Assembly: GCF_036324505.1 (NCBI RefSeq)
Contig: NC_086351.1
Location: 10,757,983-10,821,982, forward strand
DNA: 64,000 nucleotides
Reading direction: 5' to 3'
Source: Eleginops maclovinus
Lineage: Eukaryota > Chordata > Actinopteri > Perciformes > Eleginopidae
Shown here one piece after another: positions 19,756 through 64,000 of the stretch. How positions within the stretch are numbered: the first letter of the stretch is position 1; the number at the start of each line of letters is the position of its first letter. The notes beneath the pieces were generated by a model, which made no database searches, was not told where the DNA came from, and saw only the letters and a list, made by a program, of their open reading frames with translations. The position numbers were made by a program, and so were the translations under genes.

Positions 19756-22620
19756 GTGTGTGTGTGTGTGTGTGCGTACCAACCCTCAGTATCCTGTGGT
19801 GGCGTGTTGAGGGTTAAATCCACCTGCTTTGTGAATCACATCTGGCCCAGCGTCTCTCAGCTATTATTTTTCCCTTTATCATCACCAAGGCAACATCACT
19901 GTCACTTTCTCACCATCTTGCAATGCTGTTCTCCTATTTCTATATCTATTCTTCTCATAATACTTATTCAAGCTCAAGTACAAAACAAATACAATCTGTC
20001 TGAATGCAATTCCGTTCCCAAACCCTCTCGTCATACACACATAAATACATACATGTATGCACGCTCGTACAGAACTGTAATTGTTGTAGGTCTGTTCCTC
20101 TGGTTGCCAGGGAAACAGCATATAGGACATTAGTATGGTGGGGTCGTAGATCTCCACTTCCTGGTGAACTGTGACTGGTGGGGTCATCAGAGGGTTTCAC
20201 TGTTATGAAACAGGATGCAGACTTAATAATAATTTGTATACTGTATGTGTGTGTGTGTGTGTGTGTGTGTTGAGTGTGTTGGCTGTTCCCGGCTACACAA
20301 AATCATGATTTGTTGGTAGAAGCATTAAGTTCACTACTCGGTCGGCACAAAGAGGAGTTAGAGATAAAATCCTAAGATCCTGTTGCGATGGAAACAGTTT
20401 CCCCGTGACAGAGCCTGGGTGACAGTTGTGCCGGTCCGTTGTTATGATGATAACAATACAGTCGACTGGTGTAACACATGAGCGTAGTCATAATCACAAT
20501 GCTAGCTGACTTCCAGCTTCCACCTGCCAGCCTCCTCTTCAATTGACAAAGCTACTGTATATAACTAGATGCATTCACAAAAAATCTCATTTTTACAAAT
20601 ACAGGTGTGGGGTTTGTTTTTTAGGAAAAAAAAAGCAGCAGGACTCAACCGAGAAGACAAAGAAGCAAGCATTTTAGCAAAAACAACCAGGTTGAGGGAG
20701 AAAGATGATGAAAATACACTGTGTGGATGAATGTTTTATGCATGTAAGCGATGTATTTCCCCAGAAAATACATGTTCAAACTGTCTTCAGGGCAATATTC
20801 CTTAGCGTATAGAACCTGTTAATAGATGTAATTAGTTTTAGAGATATGGGAGAAGATTATGATTCCAAATAATAAGTCAGTTTAATAGAGTTGGGTTAAG
20901 GGTCAACCCTGAGGCAAGGAGAATCAATTCATTAAAAATTCCCTGAGGAATGTTTTTAGAGAAGGTGTAGGAAAAAAAGAAGAAGAACATTAAGCATTTG
21001 GATATGTACTGAGATGTGAAACACTCATTGTAGACTTCTCTGTCTCTGTAGACGTCTGGGCAGTCAGATAGGAAGGAGAGTCTAAAACTCCACTTAAGAA
21101 ATAAGAGGTTTTGTTTCATTTCATTTACTTTGCACAACATCTCATATTCAAAGTGTTATGTGATTTTCTAAATGGGATTCATTTACTTTACAATATCTTT
21201 CAGCCATTTGCAGAACCACATGGCAACAGTATACAATGTGATTCATAAGACAAGGCCTGATTATAGGGAACAAATTGAGTGTGAATCATACACAACCTGT
21301 GGCATTAACCTGACCTGCATTTAAAGCTTTTTAAAGTTGTTTTGCAATTTTGTCTTATAATGTGTTTACTTTTAATATGCAAGTCTTGTCAGCTCTCCAA
21401 ATTGCCTCTTGGAGACATATTGTGTTTTTGAATTTGCAAATTGTGATTAGTGGACAAACCACCTCTTTCTAATTTCCGACAAAGGACTTAAAACCTGCAA
21501 ATGTATTGTCTTTGTTCATTGTAATAATGCATCTAATTTACATTTCTTCAATGGTGTTTTTTGATGTTACATTTGTTCCATTTTTTTCTTTTGCTTTTCA
21601 TAAACTGTTCTTGTGTAACAACATTTTCTTGCAGTCATATTCTTTTGGCTAAATTGGACTGGAGTATGAATAAAAATCGCAATTTCCATTTTCTTTCGGT
21701 CAAGTGCAATCCTTTGATCAAACAGCAATCCTGAAATACTAAATGGGTTTCCTGAAAAAATAAAAAGTGGATTGAGAGACATGTGGAGATAGAAAGAGAG
21801 AAGCAGGGAAGAGCAGTAAAACAGTACCACCTCGGGCCTTAAAATTACAGAGCACAATCATGAAAATGCACGAGAGAGGTGATAAACGCCCCGGGGGCAG
21901 TAAGCACCAGTCAGTAAATAAGACGGATAACAAGCTCATCACATGTGCTCTGCCCTGGGCAGAACACTGCCTCAGGCTGCCTGGCTTTCACACCTCTGTT
22001 ACTCTGCTTTATTTTTACCCGGGGCTATACAAACAACTGGCTGGGTTTATATGATCCCTGTTTTATGAAAAAATGATAATCAAGTTCTCCTGTTCAAACC
22101 GAGGTGCAATGAATGCTCTGCCTTCATGCTAATGTGAATGGATTTACACACCATGAGCCCTAAGATTATTACATGATCACCTTTGGGACAAACGCTAGTG
22201 TGAATTAGAAAAGTAATGAGAAGGTGATTAAAAACAAAGAGCATTGACTCAGCAACAAGACCTGCAAATAAGCAAGGTAAAACAGATAACAAGCTGTTGT
22301 TAGAAATTCAGTATATTGGATGTGACTTATCTTTTTTCATAACAATAGTGTCTTTTCAACTGTGATATTTGTTTGTTTGTTTGCAGATCCTAAAACAAAC
22401 AATGTTATGCTCTATAAATGCATAATTTCTTTGGTAAGAAACACTTCCAACCACAATATGAATTGCAGAAAAAATGGAAAATAGGACAATTTTGCAGTAG
22501 CCTATGACTACATGAGGGACCTAAAAGGTTGTTACCACAGGCAGTTCTTGCATAATAAAATAAGGAGGATTTAATTTAAATCAGTTCTGTTTAGCCATTG
22601 TACGGTGGTGTATTGCTATC
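19756..22620. other. Intergenic, no gene seen
   Basis: AT-rich. It has a short (GT)n at about 20246-20271 and X-box-like palindromes at 20103 and 20382, with no coding content recognised. Confidence 0.4.
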
Positions 22621-22654
22621 ACACTAAAAAAAAAAATAAGGCTCAGTATCAAGT

Positions 22655-22800
22655 AATTACGTGAAAGTTTCTTGTTATAACAAGATCTTTTTCACGTTTA
22701 AACAAGATAAGTATCACGTTATTACATGAAATTATCACGTTATTTCATGATAATTATATTTTCACGTTATAACGTGAAAATATAATTATCACATAGCACA
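22655..22800. repeat. Cluster of nested palindromes, fold-back repeat
   Basis: Its core is a 44-bp perfect palindrome with no spacer at 22748-22791. Shorter near-palindromes precede it, such as CTTGTTATAACAAG and a TTATCACG...CATGATAA block. All are variations on TCACGTTAT/ATAACGTGA. Confidence 0.85.
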
Positions 22801-25639
22801 ATATGGCTTTTTAATCCTATTGTTGCACATGTAGGCAACGTTTGATTATACTCGCTGACACTAAATCAATGAATCTACGTTGAAAACAAAGATTAAAGGA
22901 CTAAGACACTTGCTCACATTTGCACAATGCTACTTCGTGCAGTCTCATACTTTAGCTTAGCTATTAATATTTGGTTTATTTATGTGAGCCAAGTCAAAGC
23001 ATCATCAATATCAATTGTAGCTAGGTGAGTAGGCCTACCTAGTTTTCCATCTTATCTCATTATAACAGGGAATGTGTAAACTAGCTAGCTCCTGTGAAGC
23101 TTGTGTGTGACTGTAAAACATTTTTACAATATAAAACTTAAAGCCTTAACATCTTATAGAGAAACAACAACCAACTTACTTGGATATTAGCTAAATTTCC
23201 GTGGGGTTTTCTCCAAATATCGCGAGAAGACGAGCATCTGAAATTCGTTGGTCAAAACAACCTTACAGTGAAGTACGCTATAAGTCATAAGAATATGCCC
23301 ATGTTTGTTTGACAAAATAAGTCAAATAGCCTGTAGCAACTTTAAAATAAATGTGTTGCGAGAGATTCATATTGTTTCAGATGTGAAGATGGGCTTTATT
23401 TTTCAAAATCCTCACACTTTGAGGCCCCCTCCCATCCAAAATAATAAAAAAAGAAAAACAAACAAAAAACAGCAACACAGAAAACATGGAAGCTGTAATG
23501 TTATAGATATATACTTTATTAATTCTCTCTGATAAAATAAAAATTACAAAATAATTTCAACCTTAAACGGCACTTTCCTTGTTCATAATTATTTAATGTA
23601 TTGTTGTACATATATCAGAATTGTCATTACGATTGAGAAGAATACTATAGTTTAGTAATATTATATCAGCTATAACTGCGTGTAATCATAATGGTAGAAA
23701 AAGACTAAGCAATACAAAGCTAGATTTCGTTATGAGCATACTATACAATATTCCAAGCGTATGTAATTCAGTATTCCGGCCACAGCATGTCGCTATAAGA
23801 CAGTTTGATATTGTTTCCAATGAAGGGTAGGCTTGTCTCTTTCCCCTTCACAACATAATAAATCCTCTCATATATACCTAAGTCTTTATTAATGTTTTTA
23901 TTTCAAACAGCTGTTCCTTCATGGCCATTTATCCTTTGTAAGGTTTATTTGTGTTCCCTTGTGTTCATCCATAGTCCACCTTGATCTGTTTTAAAGAAGT
24001 GAAGAGCAGTCCATGTACAGCACTTTAACAAGTCCATGCCCAGATTTTCACAGTTATTCCCTCAGAAATATTGTCTAGATATCTGCAACGCCTCCTGCTA
24101 TCTTTTGTCCCCAGTGACAGCAGCGTTCCCTGCCTCTTATTGAAGTCCATTTAAAAGAGAGCACTTTGGTTGTCAAGGTGTGTGTATATCTGTGTGTGCT
24201 TGCATGTTGGTGTCTGTTCCTGTGTCTGTATGGCAGTTTAAGTGATCGAGCAAGCGAGAGTGTTTTGAGTGTATTTCTTTACACAGAATACATTCATGAT
24301 AACAGTGTGTTGTTTCGAGGCTGCAAGCCTGAAAAAAGCATGGTAGTAAATAATGTCTTCTTCTTCCCTTCATGAAGGGTGTTACGCACAGCAGTACACT
24401 GTGAAAAATATTAATCACATCAACTTCTAATCACACAGCTTATTAATTGTTGGATTTTTAATTAAATCTCTAATGTAAAAATAAAAAAAATAGTAATTCT
24501 AAGCATAAATATATTTCAAAGAATGAAAGCAAAACAATAGATACAGCATCTCAGTCAATCTGACTCCTTCAACATCAGACAAAAAACACATAATTCATTA
24601 TCGATGATTAATAAAGATTTGACTTTAGTTTACCTGTCTGCAGAACAATCACCAAACATGGAGCATTATGTTTGTGCGAAGCTCGGTTTTGTATAGTTAA
24701 TGTTTCTTCAAAACTATTCAACCAGATTCAAAAGCCAGTTTAATAAATATATGTGTTGCATCTATTTTTTCCTCCAAAAACATCTCTATATTAATGCACT
24801 AAATTCAACTATAATTTATCAATTTTCTGAGGTCATAAGAAATGTTCACAGAAATAAAACAAAACAAACCCTTAAAAGTCTTAATTAAGAACAACAAACC
24901 TAAAAGCACACTTAAGATCAGTTCAACTCAATGTGTAATTGAATAAATGCAGTAATAAAGTCCTGCTGTATTTGTGTTAGTTTATTTTATCATCTGTGAC
25001 TGTCTTCCTTCTCCTGAACATACGTTATGATGACTCATAACCCTCAGTGTCACACCAACTTATTTCAACCTCATCTGTGATTTGTGTGGTTCAGTGAATG
25101 GTTATGATTCTCCCATCTGAGTAGTTAAAATGTCACAACTATGCAATGTAAATCTAAACTACTGCATTAGTTCACACCCACTCAAGACAAGTCGTTTGGA
25201 TGAACATTTTTTACAGTGTGTCTACATTGCTTGGCAGTGCTCTGTGGAGATTGACAGTGCGTTGAGTGTTTGGCAGTATAGGCTTTAATATCATCCTGTT
25301 GGAAACAGCACAACATTTCTTTGTGCAATAATATAAAGGGCCTGCATTGTTAAAGATTGTGTTTTTATGTTTGTGCTGTGTTAACATGTTTCTGTGGATA
25401 ATGCGCAGGTATAAGTTGTGTGCAAGTGTCTATGTCTGTGTGTGTCTGTGTGTGTGTGCAGTACATGCCACTATTTTTTTTAATATCACGGTCGTATTGA
25501 TCGAACTTTCTGTTAAAGGGATGCTCGTTAACACACAATTAGCATTCAGATAGAAAATACATCATAAGGATAAAAAGTCATGGTCATTAATTCCTGATGA
25601 AGGGAGAGAGATATTGGGAGGGGGGGGGAAGAGAGAGAA

Positions 25640-25683
<44 letters not shown>

Positions 25684-25698
25684 AGAGAGAGAGCTAGA

Positions 25699-25744
<46 letters not shown>

Positions 25745-26221
25745 CAAAGATAGAGAGAGAATAAAAGGCCCTTTTCAGTAATTGGAGTGGATTCCATTTA
25801 GGAGTTGGAGTTCATATAATTCTTCGTCTTATTTCTCCTCCCCTCTCCTTCCCCTTCCACATCCTCTCTTCCTCCATTTCTCACCCTCTTGACATCCTTC
25901 CTCCCCCTAACACCTTTTAGCGTCTCCATTTTATCTCCATTTTTCTTCTCCTTCCTCTTTCAAGGAAAGCGCCCCAAAGTCCCTAACATGTCTCATCGTT
26001 CATGCTGGCTCTCAATCTTAATCCCATTAATTCTTCTCATAGTTCTGTCTTCATCCCTCCCTCATGGAGCGTTAGTTTCAGAGGACCACCTCACATTTCT
26101 CTCCTCCTCCCTCCATGTTCCTCTCCTTTTAGTCTGAAGTAAGTGGACTAGCACAGCCTCTCCCTCTCCTCTCTCCCTGTTTTCTTTCCAGATTAGTACT
26201 CTCCTGGTCCTCAGAGCTGTC
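22801..26221 (-). other. KCNN3 3' flank, possibly 3' UTR
   Basis: This lies directly downstream of the KCNN3 stop on the minus strand and has no gene. Mammalian KCNN3 has a very long 3' UTR, so part of this may be transcribed. I did not fix the poly(A) site; several minus-strand AATAAA words exist. A C-rich/CpG patch near 23218-23240 (ATCGCGAGA) stands out. Confidence 0.4.
25621..25763. repeat. (GA)n-rich low-complexity tract
   Basis: GA repeats with AAAGAGAAG interruptions follow a run of G. They are about 460 nt past the KCNN3 stop, so CT-rich if in the mRNA. Confidence 0.95.
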
Positions 26222-57462
<31,241 letters not shown>

Positions 57463-60400
57463 CTGTAGAGAAAAAGAACATGTACCTAATCAGAAACATA
57501 TAGGGATTTTATTTTCATTTTGGCTCAATGATTGTTTTAATAAAAAACATCTGTGAACCCAGATTCATGATAGTCCACATTCTGTATAGCTCAATTTGCA
57601 GCGAGACCCAGATGTCAAAACGTGTCTTCTGTCATTCCCTTGCTCAAATGACATGTGTCAGCCTCAGCATAGACAAAGGATGTAACATTTACAAAAGAGA
57701 CTTTCAAAAGCTGAGCAGAAGTAGAATGGAAGTATCTCACCCGTCAATATCACTGCAGCCGAGCTTTCAATCCTCTGCTTGTCTGGTTTCATAGGGCTGA
57801 TAACCCATGCACTGGGGAACTTTCAATCAATACAACTCATAGCACTTCAGTGGCTTCTTTAACCCCTTCGCCTCACACACTCAGAGCACAGCAACTAGTT
57901 TTCATACGCAAGTGCGCACACATACACAAACACATCTGCACATCAGCACATTTACACTGGAAACATACAACTGAAGAAACATGATCTACATTACATTTTT
58001 GTTCTGTTAGGTTTCATTGTTCATTTTGATTTATATTTTAATTGGTGAGAGCATGTTAGGTTGAGTGTGAATCAAATGTGTTGTGGAAATAAATGAATGA
58101 TTTTAGGAACTATAACTTCATCAGAAATGAAAGATAATTAGAAAACATGCGTGGTAAGCATTTTTAACACACAAATATTTTTATTTACTGTATCTAGTTA
58201 ATGGTATTTGAATGAATGACCTCTGAAATGTTCTGTTCTTCTGTTTTCCATTTTACCATCTGTTATTCCTTGCTTCCACCTCACCCGTAATTGTCATGCA
58301 TCAGGAAACCTTGTTAGCCTTGCTGGTGGCATGGCTCTCGAGGGATGTAAATGTCAGTCTGTCTAAGGGTCTATGTTGGTTCACCACTTTGGTTCGGACT
58401 GGAATACCTTGAAGATTGTCATGTTTCACACAGGATGAAACCTACAGACTTTTGATGCAGCACCAGAATCAAGTCAAATCTGTCACCTATGATAATGACT
58501 TGCTGACCCCAGACTTTTCCTGCAGTGCTTCAAGCAGGTTGATATTTTTGGTTCAAGAGTAAACAACTCCACAACCATAGGATGGATTGCCATGGTATTT
58601 GGTACCGACCCGGGTACCACCATTAGGTAACACTATTGCTTTAAAACATGGTGCTGCCATGGATGCAGATAGATTGTCATGAAATTAGATAAAGCTATTC
58701 ATGATCCCGAGAGAATAAATTGTTAACAATGTTTGACCAATGATTGTTTTGTAGCATCATCATGTCAACATTTAACTTTATGCAATTATATACATTCTAC
58801 ATAGACTAGTAAGCAGTATACATGCTAAACATCATCCCGTACGCATTATCATTGGTAGCGTGTTAGCATGCAACAATTTGAAAGTGTATACCCCGATGTA
58901 GATAAAGAAAAATTCCCAAACAATTGAAAAAACGCTCCTTAACAAAGGGTTTTCATCAGACAGCAGATCACTGTTGTTTTTAGCCTACAATATTCAAACA
59001 GGGTTAAAGAGCTTAATTGTTGGGCACTATTTTTAGATATATGCTCTACATAATGCCAATTAAAATGCAGAGCTCAGATGAGTATCTCAAGCAGGACGCT
59101 GTTTGAAGGAACCTTGTACAACAGTATGGCTCATTGCTGTGTAGTAGTTTGTAGTTTTGGCTAACAATGGATCTCCAAAGCACAACAGATTAAAGAATGT
59201 TTGTTAGTGTGAAGTTAATGTGAGACAAAACAGGCAAGCAACCAAAAAGCAGACAGTATATGGACGGGGCGGCAGGATCAGGTCATTCTAATCAGGGAGA
59301 ATGTGAAGCAGGTGGGCCATTGGGTGATGAGGTGACCATATATTTTTGAGCTGGGTTAAAACTACATACACTTCCTAATAATTGATTCAGTGGTCTATAT
59401 CAGATCAAGGACTGAGTCTTGAACTGCAGAAAATAAAAGGAAAAAAAACCCAAAGTGAATTAATTCTTGAGGTTCACCAAGGTCACGTGACGAACAGCAA
59501 AGCCTTCTGTATTCTTCAAGAGAATAGTTGAGCCACATAAAGACTGCAGCATCTCAGATCAGATATTTCAGCTGTTAAGAATTCATGGCCAAACACACTC
59601 CTAATCTGAGTGTACACTCGTGGGTTTTTATATAGTACTCAGCCTTTCCTTCATGACATTATTAGGTAGAATCTACATTGCATTTTGGGTTCATGAATAT
59701 ATATTGCAAGTCAGCCTTCTGGAAAATGGAGTGTGTTAGTGTGTTAGTGAGTCTACTGAGGGGCTGCAGATGCTTGATGGCCTTAATGGTATTAATGATA
59801 TTAACTTTACACATCACACAAATGCACAGTCTAGCTTGTAAATCCTCACGCCCTCAGTTTATTATTCCTTTTCCTCTTAACTATCAACATATGAGAGGAT
59901 TGAAAATGAAACAGGGAACCCTTTCTACCATTTAAAACACATTTCATTACATATGGACACACACACACACGGTACTCATATTGTTTCTCATACGGTGGTA
60001 AGGGGCCACTTCACACCTCAGGGGAAATGCCGGCTAGCTTTGGCTAGCAACTGATTTCTTTTTATCCGCCTGCCTAAGAATCGAACCCTTTCTTATTTTA
60101 TTTTATTTGCTCAAACTCTGCCTGTCTTGGTCCGTCTCTCTCCTGCTAACATCTCATTTGTAATCACTCAAGCGAACTAGGTACAAAAGGAAGCCAACAT
60201 GAAAGAAATTCAGACTTGTTTCTGTTTCAACAGTCACAGTTGTGAGCTGAAATGTGATTTGCTTAGAGTTTACTTCCTCACTTTGTCTCACCTCTCTCAT
60301 TGTGTTTACCTCCAGCCGTCTGTTGCCCGCTCAGCTTTTTTCAGTTCAGCCCATCACACTGTCATGTACTTTTTGCCTGTTTCTACTTCATCTACTCTGC

Positions 60401-61870
60401 CTATATGTTGAATGACACAACTGGTATGGAGACGTTTGTGCACCATGACCACTGATTCTCTATTCTAGTTGGTTGGCAGGGGTCAATTAATTTTCTATTT
60501 ACTGGAGAGGCAGGTACCATTTTTAATCAACAAACCCGTATTAAACTCTAGATAAAGTCAGCAGCAGTGAGGGTTTAAGGTTTTGTTGATCCTCTCATCA
60601 CTGCAGACGTGCATGTTGACAGCTGATGCCCACGCGCTTCTACATACTTTGGTCCGTGGCACTGGAGAACAATGGCACATTTTTTTAGGTATGTTTTTGG
60701 CGTGAAATACCTTTTCCTGTGGTAAAATGTATGTTCTATTTTTAAGTACTAATGACTAAAACAACAGTCCTTCAGTTAAGTATCAAGATGGATCGCACAA
60801 GCAATTATCACAGCTCAGCTACAAATACAAAATTAATACAAATAAAAATTCCTCTACCAACCCCGGCCAAGTTTACCAATTAATCACAAGTTATGGTTTC
60901 AAAAAGGGTTTGGGTGCAGCGATTTCTTTTCGTCAAAGGGACAACATGTGTTTTTTATGCAAGGTAAATAAATAGTTCAGATGAACAACAGGTGAGTACC
61001 TTTCCAAAACCTTCTGGAAAGTCAGAAGTTGCCCGGTTACCAGCACAGTTGTGATAAATCAACAATGACTGAATTGTGTTGTGAATGTTTGCGAACTGTC
61101 ACGGCGAACTGTGACACTTGAATACAACAGAGCCATAATTCATGTAATTAATAAAACCTGTGTTTTTCCCATTACGACAAGTCAAATTGTCTGATGTGAA
61201 AAGGCAAACAGGAAAACTCTTGTTCATTAAGAGAGACAGCATGACAACATGCAAAATATTCGACGCTACACTAAAATGAAATTCTTTTAAATCAGTTTGA
61301 CATTTGTTTGATTCTGGAAATTCAGAGGCACAGACAGAAGAGAAAAAGAGAAGACTTCTGAATCAATGTAAAATTGAAGTTGTACCAATCATTTACGATA
61401 CTAGATTTAATCATGTTTACATGTGAGTGCATGTGCTACATGTGTCTTTAAGTGTGTTTCTGGCTGTGCATAAGTGTGCCATTGGTGCGTATTGATCAAT
61501 GCCTTGCAGAGATAATGAGCTTTTTGAACTGCTTAGTTCTTTAGCATTTAGACATGCACAAACCCAGCACACACATGCACACAAACACTGAACCAGTAGT
61601 ATCTAGATGAGGGTTTTCCTTAATTGTCCCTTACCCTTATTGACACAGATGTAAGAGCAAATACACATTACTGACAGCGTAATAAGTCTCTTGCTACATG
61701 TGTTGGTAATGCATGTAATGAAGGTGTGTGCGTGTGTGTGTGTGTGTGTGTGTCTTTGTGTGAGCATGTTAGCCTTGGGGGTCTTTCCCTGTCGGAGCAA
61801 TGCCTTCTTGCAATCAGTCTCCAGGGAAACAGGCAGTAGACAGATGAGCCAGGCCACCTTAGCAGGATAA

Positions 61871-61871
<1 letters not shown>
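57463..61871 (-). other. KCNN3 intron 1, part
   Basis: No exon is recognised. About 58430-58880 looks like a decayed high-copy fish repeat with internal units (GGATGGATTGCCATGGTAT; AGATTGTCATGAAATTAGA). Confidence 0.4.
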
Positions 61872-62045
<174 letters not shown>

Positions 62046-62396
62046 GCCTATTGACACACGCCATTACAGTCCTACACACTCAATTAAATCCAAACAAAAG
62101 GGGCTGTGAATGCACACGCACACACACTAGCAGGTGCATCCATGAGAACTAATATGACAGAACTGAAAACATAAAAACATTGAGTTACACACGATATAGG
62201 AGGATAGAAGATGACGCGTGACGCAAGTGTTTATGGTTACAGATGGATGATGCAAGGTCTAACACCCAGGTCTTACGACACACTCACCCTCATAGAGAGA
62301 GGCAGCCTAGCCTGTTACACTAAAAGATAGGAGCACATTTGTACCTGTTAGTAGCAAGACCTGTGGGATCTACCGTCCCTTAGAAGCCTGTGATCT

Positions 62397-62587
62397 GGCC
62401 GTCGTATAGCTCAGTGGGTAGAGCAGGCGGCCATATACTGGGGTTTGATGGATGCGGTGGACCCAGGTTCAAATCCGGCCTGGGTCCCTTTGCCGCGCGT
62501 CTTCCCCTCTGTCTCCCTGTTTCTGACCTGCATTGTCACTATATTAAAAGGCACTGGTTGCCCCAAAAATTCTTAAAAGAAAAAAAA
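62397..62587 (+). mobile_element. tRNA-derived SINE with 15-bp target duplication
   Basis: The head GGCCGTCGTATAGCTCAGTG has an A box (TAGCTCAGTGGGTAGAGC), and a B box GGTTCAAATCC follows. The tail is TTAAAAGGCACTGGTTGCC and an A-rich end. A perfect direct repeat AGAAGCCTGTGATCT flanks it (62382-62396 and 62588-62602), as expected for LINE-driven insertion. The family is shared with 19579-19755. Confidence 0.93.
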
Positions 62588-62602
62588 AGAAGCCTGTGAT
62601 CT

Positions 62603-64000
<1,398 letters not shown>

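Noticed and set aside
23218..23240. CpG/TCTCGCGA-type promoter
   Set aside because: A single motif without a GC-rich context or an adjacent exon; not enough to call.
62397..62470. Possible tRNA gene
   Set aside because: The A and B boxes are present but no cloverleaf closes. The family tail, A-rich end and flanking duplication show a SINE.

Overview
This window is vertebrate nuclear DNA, almost certainly from a teleost fish. It has short exons with canonical GT/AG borders separated by long, AT-rich introns, very long CA/GT microsatellites, tRNA-derived SINEs with fish-type tails, a Tc1/mariner remnant, a cut-down hAT transposon and an LTR element. Nothing looks bacterial, and most open frames are artefacts of dinucleotide repeats.

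Three protein genes can be supported. (1) RAB13, minus strand, 1470-4668: six coding exons giving residues 1-160 of a Rab8/Rab13-type small GTPase; the C-terminal exons lie beyond the left edge. (2) RPS27, plus strand, 7658-10762: a complete four-exon, 84-residue ribosomal protein eS27 gene with a 5'-TOP-like promoter and a poly(A) signal. RAB13 and RPS27 are head to head, as in human 1q21.3. A 1.17-kb hAT element with a perfect 8-bp target duplication sits in the gap between them. (3) KCNN3 (SK3 small-conductance calcium-activated potassium channel), minus strand, 26222-57462: eight exons covering S2 to the C terminus (461 residues). The first exon (N terminus and S1) must lie beyond 64000.

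Layout: 1-4.7 kb RAB13; 4.7-7.6 kb shared upstream region with the hAT element and two other repeats; 7.6-11 kb RPS27; 11-26 kb a gene-free stretch between the convergent RPS27 and KCNN3 genes, parts of which may be KCNN3 3' UTR; 26-57.5 kb KCNN3 exons 8 to 2; 57.5-64 kb KCNN3 intron 1.

The observations most worth following are these. RPS27 introns 2 and 3 hold two related 134-nt segments that each fold as hairpin - H-like box - hairpin - ACA, so they are probably paralogous H/ACA snoRNAs. A 2.4-kb LTR element in KCNN3 intron 5 is flanked by a 5-bp duplication and carries only a Pro/Ala-rich frame broken by one stop codon. Dinucleotide tracts abut several splice sites in both genes. KCNN3 has an intron at an AG|GT junction with a poor donor. 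There is also a 44-bp perfect palindrome and a dispersed duplication linking the KCNN3 3' flank to its last intron.
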